Shown: positions 7,389 to 17,575, counted from the stretch's first letter. The stretch is 64,000 bases of DNA from Ardenticatenaceae bacterium (GCA_020634495.1 JACKBR010000004.1:62001-126000), one strand, 5' to 3'. Translations and numbers: made by a program. Notes: generated by a model not told the origin, from the sequence alone.

Positions 7389-8420
7389 ATGAGACAATCC
7401 CGTTTTCTTCTTAAAAAAATCGGCTGGGCGCTGCTCACCGTCTTGATTGTGATTTTGCTCAACTTTTTCCTCTTCCGCATTTTGCCGGGCGATCCGGCAC
7501 GGGCGGGCATCCGCGATCCGCGCCTGACGCAAGACGCGGTCGCTGCCATCCGCGAGCGGTTTGGCCTGGACAAGCCAGTCATCAACTGCTTTGAGTCGCT
7601 CAATCCGGTAAAGGTTGGCAGCTGTGGCGTCAATCCGCTGGATACGCAGCTTTTCATCTACATTGGCAATTTGCTGCAAGGGGAATTGGGCATTAGCTAC
7701 CACACCAATCGCCCGGTGGCCGACATGCTGAAAGAGCAGTTGTGGAACACGGTGCTGCTTATCGGTGCGGCCCAGATTTTTGCCATTGTGTTTGGCATGG
7801 CCCTGGGCATCCTGGCGGCCTGGCGGGCCAAAACCACCATAGATTACACGGCTTTGCTGGCCAGCCTGACGTTTTGGAGTTTGCCCACGTTTTGGCTGGG
7901 CATTATTTTGCTGTTCTGGGGCAGCAACCAGCTTGGCCTGCCCACGGGTGGCAAGCTGACCCCTGGCGGTAATTTTGCCACTGTCTGGCAAGAGTGGGCC
8001 GATGTGGGGCGTCATTTGCTGCTGCCCACGCTTACCTACACCATCGTCTTTTTGGGCGAGTACATGCTCATCATGCGCAGTACGCTGCTGGATGTGCTGA
8101 GTGAAGATTATATTTTGACGGCCAAAGCCAAAGGGCTGCGCACGGCGCAGATTTTGAAGGACCATGCGCTGCAAAATGCGATGCTGCCGATGGTGACGAT
8201 TATTGCTCTGAATCTGGGCTTCACGGTTGCCGGGGCGATTCAAATTGAGACGGTTTTTTCGTGGCCGGGTCTGGGCGGCGCTATTTTTGAGGCGGTAGGG
8301 CGCAAGGATTATCCGATGCTGCAAGGGGCGTTTTTGTTGATTGCCATTAGCGTAATTTTTGCCAATTTTGTGGCCGATTTGTTGTATTCCTATCTTGATC
8401 CACGAGTGCAGGCGGGGTAA
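7389..8420 (+). CDS. ABC transporter permease, DppB/OppB type
   Basis: 343 residues from ATG 7389. An N-terminal helix is followed by FRILPGDPARAGIRD and FGLDKP, which are typical DppB markers. The periplasmic loop is longer than usual, with two Cys (NCFESL and GSCGVN). The EAA cytoplasmic loop (AKAKGLRTAQILKDHALQNA) contacts the ATPases. About six membrane helices. I moved the start inside the longer frame because the upstream part is the intergenic hairpin. Confidence 0.93.
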   Translation: MRQSRFLLKKIGWALLTVLIVILLNFFLFRILPGDPARAGIRDPRLTQDAVAAIRERFGLDKPVINCFESLNPVKVGSCGVNPLDTQLFIYIGNLLQGELGISYHTNRPVADMLKEQLWNTVLLIGAAQIFAIVFGMALGILAAWRAKTTIDYTALLASLTFWSLPTFWLGIILLFWGSNQLGLPTGGKLTPGGNFATVWQEWADVGRHLLLPTLTYTIVFLGEYMLIMRSTLLDVLSEDYILTAKAKGLRTAQILKDHALQNAMLPMVTIIALNLGFTVAGAIQIETVFSWPGLGGAIFEAVGRKDYPMLQGAFLLIAISVIFANFVADLLYSYLDPRVQAG

Positions 8421-8423
8421 ACA

Positions 8424-9353
8424 ATGAGTGAAACGGCCGTTGGCACAACATCATTGCGGGGGTTTTGGCGCAGCTTTCGGCGCAGTCGGATGGGGCTGTT
8501 GGGGCTGTTTATGCTGGTAGCGGTTATTTTTACGGCCGTATTTGCTCCAGCTATTGCCCCTTACAATCCCAAAGAAGTAGTGCGCGTCACCATCGACGAC
8601 ATCTACGCGCCGCCCAGTGCCGCCCACTGGCTGGGCACCGACGATGCCGGGCGAGACGTGCTGTCTAACTTCATTTACGGTTCGCGTGTGTCGCTCATCG
8701 TGGGCTTTTTTGCCTCGTTCATCTCCATCTTTATTGGCAGCTTTGTGGGCATTGTGGCCGGGTTTTACGGTGGCCGCGCCGAAAACATGCTGATGCGCTT
8801 CACCGACATCATGCTGGTCATCCCCGATTTGCCGCTGGCGGTGGTGATTGTGGCGTTAACCAAACCCAGCCTGTGGAACATTATTTTTGTCATTGGTTTG
8901 CTGGGCTGGACCGGCTCGGCCCGGCTGGTGCGGTCGCAAACGCTGGCCGTGAAGCAGCGCAAATTTGTGCTGCGGGCGCGTTCAATTGGGGCGGGCAACA
9001 TGCACATCATTCGCTATCACATTTTCCCGATGGTGTTGCCGCTGATTGTGGTCAACACGGTGCTGGTCATCTCGCTGGCCATCCTGAACGAAAGCACGCT
9101 GAGCTTTTTGGGTTTGTCTGACCCAACAGCATTAAGCTGGGGACAGATGCTGAATTTTGCCTTCACCCGTGGGGCAATGAGCGCACGCGCCTGGTGGGCG
9201 CTGGTGGTGCCGGGCGTGGGCATTGTTTGGGCGGTGCTGGCCTGCACGCTGCTGGGCCAGGGGCTGGAGCAGGTGCTTAATCCCCGGCTGGAAACGCATC
9301 ATTTGGCGGTGGGCGCACAGATGGTTGACCGGGCTGCTGAGGTGAGCGCATGA
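8424..9353 (+). CDS. ABC transporter permease, DppC/OppC type
   Basis: 309 residues, three bases after the dppB-type stop. It shows the N-terminal FRRSRMGLLGLFML helix, the LGTDDAGRDVLSNFIYGSR box typical of DppC, and the EAA loop ARSIGAGNMHIIRYHIFP. It pairs with the preceding permease to form the membrane channel. Its stop overlaps the ATG of the first ATPase (ATGA), which indicates coupled translation. Confidence 0.94.
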   Translation: MSETAVGTTSLRGFWRSFRRSRMGLLGLFMLVAVIFTAVFAPAIAPYNPKEVVRVTIDDIYAPPSAAHWLGTDDAGRDVLSNFIYGSRVSLIVGFFASFISIFIGSFVGIVAGFYGGRAENMLMRFTDIMLVIPDLPLAVVIVALTKPSLWNIIFVIGLLGWTGSARLVRSQTLAVKQRKFVLRARSIGAGNMHIIRYHIFPMVLPLIVVNTVLVISLAILNESTLSFLGLSDPTALSWGQMLNFAFTRGAMSARAWWALVVPGVGIVWAVLACTLLGQGLEQVLNPRLETHHLAVGAQMVDRAAEVSA

Positions 9354-10339
9354 GATCATTTGAGAAAGCGCCTGTTTTGCTCGATGTGCGCCAGTTGAGC
9401 ACTGATTTTTTGGTGCCTGGGGATGCGCCAGCTCATGCGCTGGTGGATATTAATTTTACTTTGCGAGAAGGGGAAGTGCTGGGTGTGGTTGGTGAAAGTG
9501 GCTGTGGCAAGACGACGTTGATGCTGTCGTTGATGCGGTTGTTGCCGGCAAACGGCCGTATCACCTCCGGCCAAATCAATTTCATGCGTCACGACCTGCT
9601 TTCCCTCTCTGAACGAGAAATGGGGGACGTGCGCTGGAAAAATATTGCCATGATCTTCCAGGGCGCAATGAACGCGCTCAACCCGGTACACACCGTCGGT
9701 CGCCAAATTGCCGAGGCCATCATCCAGCACAACTACATCACCGACGCCAGGCTGGTTACCGACCGGGTGGTGGAGCTACTGGAACTGGTGGGCATTGGTG
9801 CAGAGCGCAAAGACCAATATCCGCACCAATATTCGGGCGGGATGCGCCAGCGAGCGATGATCGCTATGGCCCTGGCCTGCAATCCGCAGGTGGTGATTGC
9901 CGATGAGCCAACGACGGCGCTGGACGTGATGATCCAGGCACAAATTTTGGAGCTGCTGGGTCAACTGCGCGAGAAGCTGGGGCTGGCGATCTTGTTTGTG
10001 ACCCATGATTTGGGCGTGGTGGCCGAGATGTGCGACACGGTGCTGGTGATGTACGGGGGCGTTACGGCCGAATATGCCGACGTCAACACCGTGTTTAATC
10101 ATCCGCAACATCCGTACACCCAGGAACTGCTGCGCGCCTTCCCGGATTTGACGAAGCCGATGGAAAAGCTGGTGAGCATCCCCGGCTATCCGCCGCGACT
10201 GAATGCCCTGCCGCCCGGCTGCCGCTTTGCCCCACGCTGCCCGCAGGCATTCGATCGCTGTCATGTTGATCTGCCTGAGTTGCACGCGTTAAACGGCCGT
10301 CATTTTGCCAGCTGCCATTTGGTTGAAAATGAAAAATAA
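9350..10339 (+). CDS. ABC transporter ATPase, DppD/OppD type
   Basis: 329 residues. Walker [10 protein letters not shown], signature YSGGMRQR, Walker [13 protein letters not shown] and the switch His in FVTHDLG are all present. The C-terminal oligopeptide-transporter domain carries the cysteine pattern [15 protein letters not shown]. It drives solute import together with the next gene. Confidence 0.95.
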   Translation: MRSFEKAPVLLDVRQLSTDFLVPGDAPAHALVDINFTLREGEVLGVVGESGCGKTTLMLSLMRLLPANGRITSGQINFMRHDLLSLSEREMGDVRWKNIAMIFQGAMNALNPVHTVGRQIAEAIIQHNYITDARLVTDRVVELLELVGIGAERKDQYPHQYSGGMRQRAMIAMALACNPQVVIADEPTTALDVMIQAQILELLGQLREKLGLAILFVTHDLGVVAEMCDTVLVMYGGVTAEYADVNTVFNHPQHPYTQELLRAFPDLTKPMEKLVSIPGYPPRLNALPPGCRFAPRCPQAFDRCHVDLPELHALNGRHFASCHLVENEK

Positions 10340-10343
10340 GGCG

Positions 10344-10409
10344 GAGTGAGCATCCTCAGATGCGAACGGCTGGCGCAAAATCCGTTCCGCATCTGAGGAT
10401 GCTTCACTC
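10344..10409. repeat. Long intergenic inverted repeat between the two ATPase genes
   Basis: GAGTGAGCATCCTCAGATGCG and its near-exact complement CGCATCTGAGGATGCTTCACTC are separated by a short loop. The stem exceeds 20 base pairs. There is no T run after it, so it is not a standard terminator. It would be an RNA-stability or translation-uncoupling element inside the operon. Confidence 0.8.
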
Positions 10410-10437
10410 CTCACCAGTCAAAATTTCTTGTTTGAAT

Positions 10438-11424
10438 ATGATGAACGAACAACAACCCATCATCGAAGTAAAAAATCTCCGTAAACTGTTCCCCGTGAAG
10501 AAGACCTCGCTGTGGGAGCAGGAAGAGAAGTTTGTCCATGCTGTGGACGACGTGAGCTTTGTGCTGCACGCTGGTGAGGTGCTGGCGCTGGTAGGGGAAA
10601 GCGGCTGCGGCAAATCTACCCTGGCCTTAACGCTGATGAATCTGGAAACATCGACATCGGGCCAGATTTTTTTTGAGGGCGAGGATGTGACGCACCTGAG
10701 TGGCAAGCCGCTGCAAGAGATGCGGCGGCATATCCAGATGGTGTTTCAAGACCCGTACGAATCGCTCAACCCCACGATGACGATTGGCGACATTGTGGCC
10801 GAGCCGCTGGTGGTGCACCGCCTGGCCCCGAACAAGCAGGCGCGGCAGGCGCGGGTGGTGCAGGCTTTGGAAGATGCAGGCTTGAAACCGGCCAGCAATT
10901 TTATGCACCGCTACCCGCATGAGCTGTCTGGTGGGCAGCGGCAGCGGGTGGTCATTGCCGGGGCGCTGGTGCTGGAGCCAAAGGTGCTGCTGGCCGATGA
11001 GCCGGTGTCGATGCTGGACGTGAGCATTCGGGCCGAGATTTTGAATTTGCTGGCTTCTTTGCGAGAAACGCGAGGCATCTCTGTTTTGTTTATTACCCAT
11101 GATTTGGGCACGGTGGCTTACTTTGCGGACCGGATTGCGGTGATGTACCTGGGGCGGATTGTGGAGATGGGGCAGACGCTGGCGGTTTTGCAACGGCCGT
11201 TACACCCCTACACCAAAGCGCTCCTTTCTGTGATGCCCGTGCCCAATCCTCGACTGCGCCGCGAGCGCATTATCTTGCAGGGCGAAACGCCCAACCCCAT
11301 TGATTTGCCCAGCGGCTGCCGCTTTCACCCCCGCTGCCCGCTGGCGAAACCCCACTGCCAGACAACAGACCCCGACTGGCGCGAAATCGAGCCGCTGCAC
11401 TGGGCTGCCTGCCTTGAAGTTTAA
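10438..11424 (+). CDS. ABC transporter ATPase, DppF/OppF type
   Basis: About 328 residues from one of the paired ATGs at 10438/10441. The longer frame from 10360 would translate the hairpin and is rejected. Walker A GESGCGKSTLA, signature LSGGQRQR, Walker B VLLADEPVSMLD and C-terminal CRFHPRCPLAKPHC are intact. It completes the five-gene importer with the DppD-type subunit. Confidence 0.94.
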   Translation: MMNEQQPIIEVKNLRKLFPVKKTSLWEQEEKFVHAVDDVSFVLHAGEVLALVGESGCGKSTLALTLMNLETSTSGQIFFEGEDVTHLSGKPLQEMRRHIQMVFQDPYESLNPTMTIGDIVAEPLVVHRLAPNKQARQARVVQALEDAGLKPASNFMHRYPHELSGGQRQRVVIAGALVLEPKVLLADEPVSMLDVSIRAEILNLLASLRETRGISVLFITHDLGTVAYFADRIAVMYLGRIVEMGQTLAVLQRPLHPYTKALLSVMPVPNPRLRRERIILQGETPNPIDLPSGCRFHPRCPLAKPHCQTTDPDWREIEPLHWAACLEV

Positions 11425-11633
11425 GCTGATTTTAGCCATCCGTTGTGCACTTTGTGGCTCCTTCGAAAATAATTTAACCCCGGTTTTTGTTAGCCAGCGG
11501 AACGGCCGTCTCCCTCGTCTGTTCTCCACTGATTATTTTTGTCCAGGCAACTGGTGAAGTGTGTCACTGTTCAAAATGATCGTTTTGAACGACCCTGATT
11601 ATGGGGGAGTTAGATGTGTCGAAGGAGAGCAAG

Positions 11634-12548
11634 ATGTTTCACAGAATTTTGGTTCCATTAGATGGTTCCGAATTGGCTGAACGCGCTCTGAAACCGGCAT
11701 TGAAGCTGTCCAAAGCGGCCAAAGGGGAACTCCTTTTATTAAGCATTTCGTATCTAAAGCACGCATTTGTGGAGGAAAGGGCAGGCATTGGTTTTTTGTT
11801 GCCCCACCAATCCATTGACCAGACGCGCCAGGAACTTGCCACTTATTTGCAATCCATTGCGGAAAAGAGTGCCCAACCGGAGGTGCTGCTGCGCACCCGA
11901 ATTGAGGATGGGGATGAAGCAAGTGTGATTGTAGATACGGCCGTTGCCGAACAGTCCGATCTAATTGTCATGTCTACACACGGCCGTACCGGGTTTTCGC
12001 GGTGGTATTTGGGCAGTGTGGCCGAACGAGTGATGCAAAGCGCCCCTTGCCCCGTGTTGATTGTGCGTGGGGAACGGCCGTTTGCCCGCGTCTTGATTAC
12101 GCTCGATGGCTCAGAACTGGCCGAGCGAGCGCTGCTGCCAGGCTTTGCCCTGGCCAGCTGCTTCAATTCAGAAGTGACCCTGATGCAGGTGGAGCAGCCA
12201 GTAGCCATTAGCCCCATCTTCATTTCTGATCTGGAAGCCCAAGAGCATGGCCTGGGCAGCCAGGCGAGAGATTATTTTTACTTCCGCACCCAGCGGTATC
12301 TAGACAGGATGGCCCAGCAGCACCAATCCCTCCTGAGCCAGGAAGTGAAAACGATGTCTCTCACAGGGCCAGTTGCAGACACTATTTTGGAGACAATCGA
12401 AAAAAATGAAATCGATCTGCTGGTGATGGCTACACACGGCCGTACCGGCCTGCGTCGCTGGGTTTTTGGCAGCATTGCTGAAAAAGTAGCCCATCACGCC
12501 CAATGCGCCGTGTTGGTTGTGCGCCCTCCCGAAGAAGCCCTAAATTAG
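11634..12548 (+). CDS. Universal stress protein, tandem UspA domains
   Basis: 304 residues from ATG 11634, which is preceded by AAGGAG. Two Usp domains (about 1-147 and 148-304) each begin with a (R)(I/V)L(V/I)(P/T)LDGSELAERAL strand and carry the ATP-binding GxxG(x9)GS motif: THGRTGFSRWYLGS and THGRTGLRRWVFGS. Family members bind ATP and respond to stress or redox state. The Lon-like protease gene follows after 17 bases, so the two are likely co-transcribed as a stress pair. Confidence 0.93.
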   Translation: MFHRILVPLDGSELAERALKPALKLSKAAKGELLLLSISYLKHAFVEERAGIGFLLPHQSIDQTRQELATYLQSIAEKSAQPEVLLRTRIEDGDEASVIVDTAVAEQSDLIVMSTHGRTGFSRWYLGSVAERVMQSAPCPVLIVRGERPFARVLITLDGSELAERALLPGFALASCFNSEVTLMQVEQPVAISPIFISDLEAQEHGLGSQARDYFYFRTQRYLDRMAQQHQSLLSQEVKTMSLTGPVADTILETIEKNEIDLLVMATHGRTGLRRWVFGSIAEKVAHHAQCAVLVVRPPEEALN

Positions 12549-12565
12549 CGATAGGAGAAAGGTTG

Positions 12566-15004
12566 ATGAACACACCCAAAGCGTTATCAACAGCATTGTT
12601 GTGCAACCGCTGTGACGAAACCCAATTCTCATTTGCCAACACAGCCGAACTAAAAAGCACGGATGAGATTATTGGCCAACCGCGTGCCGTAGAAGCCATC
12701 CGTTTTGGCATTGGCATTCAGCATGAAGGCTTCAACCTGTTTGCCTTGGGGCCAAATGGGGTGGGTAAACATACCGTCGTAACCCAGTTTCTTGAGCAAA
12801 AAGCAAATTCAGAAGCCACCCCAGACGATTGGTGTTATGTCAATAACTTTGAGCAACCACACAAACCCGTGCCGCTTCGCTTGCCCACTGGTTTGGGCAG
12901 CCAGCTGCGCGATGACATGAATCGATTTTTGGAAGATTTGTTAACCGTCATTCCTGCGGCCCTAAATAGCGAAGAGTACAACGCCCAGAAAAAAACCATC
13001 ATAAAGGAGCTGCGCACGCGGGAAACTGAAGCCGTTAAGCAGATTGAGGAAGAAGCAAAAGCCAAAAGCATCAGCGTGATAAACACGCCGTCTGGCATTG
13101 CTTTTGCCCCCTTGCGCGATGGCGAAGTGATGAGCCCAGAAGCATTCATGGCGCTTTCTAAGGCAGAGCAGATGGAAATTGAGACCAAAATGGCTGATCT
13201 GCAAACATCGCTGCAAAACATGATGCGCCGGGTGCCCCAGTGGCACCGGGAAGTGCAAAACAGGCTCAAACAGCTGCAAAGCGACACGGTCACCTATGCC
13301 ATTGGCCCCCTGCTCAGCGAACTTCGCCAGGCGTATAAAACCCTGCCAGAGGTGCTAACCTTTTTAGAAGCGGTGGGCAAAGACATTGTGGCCAATGTCA
13401 GTGAATTTATCGACTCCAAAGAAGAATCGCTGACGGCATTGGTGGGCATTGCTTCTTCTGGCAAGTCGCAAAAAGCGTTTTTTACCCGGTACCAGATCAA
13501 CGTCATTGTAGACAACAGCCAGACCAATGGCGCGCCTGTCATTATTGAGGATCAGCCCACGTACCAAAATTTGGTTGGGCGGGTTGAGCATGTGTCACAA
13601 ATGGGCACGTTGCTAACTGATTTCACGTTGATAAAACCCGGTGCATTGCATCGAGCCAACGGAGGCTATCTGATTCTAGATGCCCGCAAGCTGTTGACCC
13701 AGCCCTATGCCTGGGATGGTCTAAAACGTGCCTTACGCGCTCGCCAGATTCACATCGAGTCATTGGGCCAGCTGCTTAGCTGGATCAGCACGGTTTCTTT
13801 GGAACCAGAGCCGATTCCGCTGGATGTAAAAGTCATTCTAACCGGGGAACGTCTGCTTTATTACCTGTTGTGTCAGTATGATCCTGATTTTGGCGAACTG
13901 TTTAAGGTTGCGGCCGATTTTGAGAATGAGATGGCGCGTGATGAGGCTCACAACCTGGCTTATGCCCACCTGATTGCGGGTTTAACCAGCAAAGAAAATT
14001 TGCGGCATTTTGATCGGGCGGCGGTGGCGCGTGTTATTGAGCACAGCTCTCGCCTGGCTGGTGATGCCGAGAAGCTGACTGCCCACATGCAGAGCATCAG
14101 CGATCTTTTGCGCGAGTCGAATTATTGGGCGGATGTGGCGGGGCATGATTTGGTGACCAAGGCGGATGTGCAGAAGGCGTTGGATGCCCAGGTTTACCGC
14201 TCCAGCCGCATTCGGGAACGCATTCAAGAAACAATTTTGCGGGAAACAATTTTGATCGACACGGACGGTGCTGTGGTGGGGCAGGTGAACGGGCTGTCGG
14301 TGATGATGCTGGGTAATTATGCTTTTGGCCGGCCCAGCCGCATCACGGCGCGGGTTCGCCTGGGCAAGGGTGAGGTAATTGACATTGAGCGCCAGGTGGA
14401 AATGGGTGGCCCGATTCATTCTAAGGGCGTTTTGATTTTATCTGGCTTTTTGGGGGCGCGGTATGCCGCGGAACGGCCGCTTTCCTTAGCCGCTACCCTG
14501 GTGTTTGAGCAATCCTACGGTGGGGTAGACGGGGACAGCGCTTCTTCTGCAGAGCTGTATGCGCTGTTGTCTGCCCTGGCGGGCGCTCCCATCAAACAAT
14601 CGCTGGCGGTCACTGGCTCGGTGAACCAGCGTGGCCAGGTTCAGGCCATTGGCGGCGTTAATGAGAAGATTGAGGGCTTTTTTGACCTGTGCCAGATGCG
14701 CGGCCTGACGGGTGAGCAAGGGGTGCTGATTCCAGCGGCTAACGTGAAACATTTGATGCTTCGGGCGGATGTGGTGGCTGCGGCTGATGCTGGGGAATTT
14801 TTCATCTATCCGGTGGCCACGATTGATGAAGGACTGGCTTTGCTGACTGGTTTGCCCGCGGGCGAGCTGGACAAGACGGGAAATTATCCGGCTGAAACGA
14901 TAAACGGCCGTATTGTAAACCGTCTCATCACCCTGGCAGAAAAAGCCAAGGCGTTTGCTGCGGCCCCGGCAAAAAACGGGCAGGTTGTGCAAGAAATAGG
15001 CTAA
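12566..15004 (+). CDS. Lon-like ATP-dependent protease (AAA + Lon_C)
   Basis: 812 residues from ATG 12566, with AGGAGAAAGG upstream. P-loop GPNGVGKHT is at about residues 62-70 and a long helical insertion at 130-290. The C-terminal Lon protease domain has catalytic Ser658 in DGDSASSAE and Lys701 in GGVNEKIEG. The spacing of 43 residues equals that of the E. coli Lon Ser679/Lys722 pair. The GGVDGDS context marks the non-canonical group with an AAA_32-type N-terminal region. It degrades damaged or regulatory proteins in the cytoplasm. Confidence 0.92.
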   Translation: MNTPKALSTALLCNRCDETQFSFANTAELKSTDEIIGQPRAVEAIRFGIGIQHEGFNLFALGPNGVGKHTVVTQFLEQKANSEATPDDWCYVNNFEQPHKPVPLRLPTGLGSQLRDDMNRFLEDLLTVIPAALNSEEYNAQKKTIIKELRTRETEAVKQIEEEAKAKSISVINTPSGIAFAPLRDGEVMSPEAFMALSKAEQMEIETKMADLQTSLQNMMRRVPQWHREVQNRLKQLQSDTVTYAIGPLLSELRQAYKTLPEVLTFLEAVGKDIVANVSEFIDSKEESLTALVGIASSGKSQKAFFTRYQINVIVDNSQTNGAPVIIEDQPTYQNLVGRVEHVSQMGTLLTDFTLIKPGALHRANGGYLILDARKLLTQPYAWDGLKRALRARQIHIESLGQLLSWISTVSLEPEPIPLDVKVILTGERLLYYLLCQYDPDFGELFKVAADFENEMARDEAHNLAYAHLIAGLTSKENLRHFDRAAVARVIEHSSRLAGDAEKLTAHMQSISDLLRESNYWADVAGHDLVTKADVQKALDAQVYRSSRIRERIQETILRETILIDTDGAVVGQVNGLSVMMLGNYAFGRPSRITARVRLGKGEVIDIERQVEMGGPIHSKGVLILSGFLGARYAAERPLSLAATLVFEQSYGGVDGDSASSAELYALLSALAGAPIKQSLAVTGSVNQRGQVQAIGGVNEKIEGFFDLCQMRGLTGEQGVLIPAANVKHLMLRADVVAAADAGEFFIYPVATIDEGLALLTGLPAGELDKTGNYPAETINGRIVNRLITLAEKAKAFAAAPAKNGQVVQEIG

Positions 15005-15053
15005 GATTGAATAGCTGCTTGCCAGGACGGCCGTTTAATTTGCAAGAGACACG

Positions 15054-16490
15054 TTACTCATTGCCATCAATTGGCGCGACGGGAATGTAGGTCTGGTAAG
15101 TGAATGGTTGATAGACAAACATGGCGGCTGAGGCTTCATTGCCACGAATGCCGCCAACCGCATAGATGTTGATCTCAATATTGGCGATGCCCAAATTGCT
15201 CCAACTTGGCGTCTCGTCTAGCGGTGGGGTGTTTACCACAGTCCATTGGTCTGCATCTGGATTGTAGACTTCGCTGTAAGTAAGGGGGGTGTTGGTAAAA
15301 GCGCCGCCGCCAAACAGATACAAATTGTTAAACACACTGGTGGCCCCAGCCCCCGCACGCGGTTGCAGGGTATCGGCGCAACTGTCCCAACGGCCTTCAA
15401 TCTCGTCATCTTCATCAAGATTGATTGTGGGGTCGAAGTAGGAGCATTCGGTCAACGGCCGTTCGCCATCATAACCGCCCACAACATACAATTTACCTTT
15501 TACCAGCCCGCCCGCCGTAAAAGCGCGGGCTGTAGGCATGGGTGGCAAAATTTGCCAGCCGCTGGCTGCGGGATCGTACCGGTAGGCGGTGTTGTGGTAT
15601 GTTTCGCCATCCCAGCCACCAAAGATGTAAATAAAGCCGCCGTCAGACACGACCAGCCCGCCAGAAACGGCCGTTGGCAAGGGGGGGGCATTACGCCAAC
15701 TGTCATTGGCCGGGCTGTACACCTCTACCACTTTTGTTGGCTGCCCATTGGCCTGCATTCCCCCAGGCACATAAATTTCGCCAAACAATTCTGCGCCACT
15801 AACCTGAGAAACGGCCGTTGGCTTGGCCAGGCCCTCACGCCACGTCAGGGTCGCTGTGTCCAAAATGGAGACTGCGTTGGTAACAGTCCCGTTTACCTCG
15901 CCGCCAATTAAATATAAGTTGAGGCCACTGCTCACAAAAGCCATGCTGGCGCGGGCGTCAGGCAAGGGGCGGCTCAGCAGCCAATCATCGGCAATTTGGG
16001 ATTCTAAAAAAGGTTCTTGAGATGGCTCCGGTGAGGTTGTTGGTGGATCTGTGCGTCCAAACGCCTGATAAGAGACAAAAACCAGGGCGACGAGCAAGAA
16101 AAGGAGCAAGCCGCTTACGGCAATATGCCGCGGCACAAAGGGAGGACGCGGCAGTGGTTCAGCCTCAGCCAGTGGCTCGATGGGTTCAGGTGGGGGAGAA
16201 ACGGCCGTATCCTCAACAGGCTCCTCGGAAGCTGGCTTCGCCTCATCTTCGGCAGCGGCAGAAGCAGATGTAACCCCAACTAGCGTTACCAGCCCTTGTT
16301 GCAAAGCAACCGTTGTCGCTTCCGTGCGGGATTTTACATCTAGCTTGATATAAATGTTGCGCAGGTGAACCTTAACCGTGTTGTGGCTAATGTCTAAAGC
16401 TGCGGCGATTTCTTTATTACCAGCGCCGTCCAAGACCTGTTGCAGAACTTCTTTTTCGCGGTCGCTGAGTTCTTCACCTTTTTCAGCCAT
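15054..16490 (-). CDS. Transmembrane LuxR-type HTH protein with extracytoplasmic Kelch propeller
   Basis: 478 residues in three parts. Residues 5-68 are a LuxR/GerE helix-turn-helix (LSDREKEVLQQVLDGAGNKE and NTVKVHLRNIYIKL). A Pro/Glu linker and one membrane helix (AVSGLLLFLLVALVFVSY, ~124-145) follow. Residues ~170-475 form five to six Kelch repeats with the (L/I)GG...W...PPLPTA pattern. The layout predicts a DNA-binding domain inside and a sensor propeller outside. No receiver domain is present, so signal transfer would be direct. It lies 20 bases after a TPR membrane protein gene on the same strand. Confidence 0.9.
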   Translation of the reverse strand: MAEKGEELSDREKEVLQQVLDGAGNKEIAAALDISHNTVKVHLRNIYIKLDVKSRTEATTVALQQGLVTLVGVTSASAAAEDEAKPASEEPVEDTAVSPPPEPIEPLAEAEPLPRPPFVPRHIAVSGLLLFLLVALVFVSYQAFGRTDPPTTSPEPSQEPFLESQIADDWLLSRPLPDARASMAFVSSGLNLYLIGGEVNGTVTNAVSILDTATLTWREGLAKPTAVSQVSGAELFGEIYVPGGMQANGQPTKVVEVYSPANDSWRNAPPLPTAVSGGLVVSDGGFIYIFGGWDGETYHNTAYRYDPAASGWQILPPMPTARAFTAGGLVKGKLYVVGGYDGERPLTECSYFDPTINLDEDDEIEGRWDSCADTLQPRAGAGATSVFNNLYLFGGGAFTNTPLTYSEVYNPDADQWTVVNTPPLDETPSWSNLGIANIEINIYAVGGIRGNEASAAMFVYQPFTYQTYIPVAPIDGNE

Positions 16491-16510
16491 AAATAAAATG
16501 AGTCGGTGTG

Positions 16511-17575
16511 CTAGGGAGCGTCTGGCGTCTCCGTGGGCAGTACAAAGGGAGCACCCTCAAAGGGAGCCGTGTCGGAAATGGGTACGGTATCGGTAATTGG
16601 CTCCGAAGGTGTTGGGGTGGCCAACAAGCAGTTTTCCTGGGCTTGCGTGCGCTTTTCAATGAGAACGGCCGTTGTCTGGTGACGGCTGGCTTCATCATAC
16701 AACTGCTGCGCCGGGCACCAATCCAGAGCCGCCGCATATTGGTCTCCCAAAGAAACCAAAACCGTAAACAACTGCTCGCAGGACGATTGATAAAACGGCG
16801 CTGCCAGGCACAAATCACGGAAATAATAGGCAGACGCTTCCCAATTAACCCCATAAAACGAAATGCCCTGCGTGTACAACTCAGCCCAGGTCTGATAATC
16901 GCGCACCGACTGAGGTAAATCCCCCAGGTACTGCGCTTGCGTTAGATAATACATCCCCAGCTCCACCTGTTCGCCACTAATTAAATCCAGGCCGTAATTC
17001 AGATAAGCATCATAAAGCAGTTGGTCTGTTTCTTCGCGCTCAAAGCTGGGAAACTGCTGCTGGAAGGCCAGCAGGGCGGGCAACGCCTCTTCCCAGAATT
17101 TGGTGGCTACCAGCCGCCGAATGCGCAGCAGCTCATCGCCAGGGCTGCCAATGGAGCCAGGCGTGGCGGTGGGTAATCTTGTGGGGGCCGGGGTGACGGT
17201 AACGGCCGTTACCGGCGTTGGTTCAAGCGTTGTGCCTAAACCAGCCAGCGCCTCGTCCCGCAGCGTCTGAGCCTGTGCCGAGGTGGCGTCACGCGCCAAA
17301 ACCCACTCCAGTCGCGTCAGCGCCAACTGAAAATTACCTTTGGCAATATCTTCTTCAGCCAAAACAAGCTGCCGATCCAACTGGGCAAACTGTTTATCTT
17401 GCAACGCCTGCTGGCCGCTTTGCCAGCCCAAAAAGGCCACCAACAAAAACCAGCCCACCAGCACCGAAAAAATAATGAGCAACAGCCCAATAATGCGAAT
17501 CGGGCGACGTTTTTTCGGGGGTGAGGTTGATGATTGGTTTCTTGGCTCGTTGGCCTGAGGTACAGCATCACTCAT
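16511..17575 (-). CDS. Single-pass membrane protein with TPR-like helices
   Basis: 354 residues. A basic Pro-rich cytoplasmic head (KKRRPIR) and a membrane helix at ~29-51 (IIGLLLIIFSVLVGWFLLV) are followed by helical repeats (QFAQLDRQLVLAEEDIAKGN and NFQLALTRLEWVL), a Pro/Thr linker near 115-140, and more TPR-like units. It ends in a Pro/Thr-rich tail. It precedes the Kelch-LuxR gene by 20 bases and probably partners it at the membrane. I do not recognise a named family. Confidence 0.75.
   Translation of the reverse strand: MSDAVPQANEPRNQSSTSPPKKRRPIRIIGLLLIIFSVLVGWFLLVAFLGWQSGQQALQDKQFAQLDRQLVLAEEDIAKGNFQLALTRLEWVLARDATSAQAQTLRDEALAGLGTTLEPTPVTAVTVTPAPTRLPTATPGSIGSPGDELLRIRRLVATKFWEEALPALLAFQQQFPSFEREETDQLLYDAYLNYGLDLISGEQVELGMYYLTQAQYLGDLPQSVRDYQTWAELYTQGISFYGVNWEASAYYFRDLCLAAPFYQSSCEQLFTVLVSLGDQYAAALDWCPAQQLYDEASRHQTTAVLIEKRTQAQENCLLATPTPSEPITDTVPISDTAPFEGAPFVLPTETPDAP

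Noticed and set aside
7224..8324. 366-codon open frame on the minus strand
   Set aside because: It runs through the DppB-type permease gene and the GGAGATT hairpin. It is Gln/Arg-rich in the manner of antisense frames.
11425..11633. Riboswitch or leader RNA before the Usp gene
   Set aside because: Only a short TCAAAATGATCGTTTTGA palindrome near 11571 was seen. No known riboswitch core is present.
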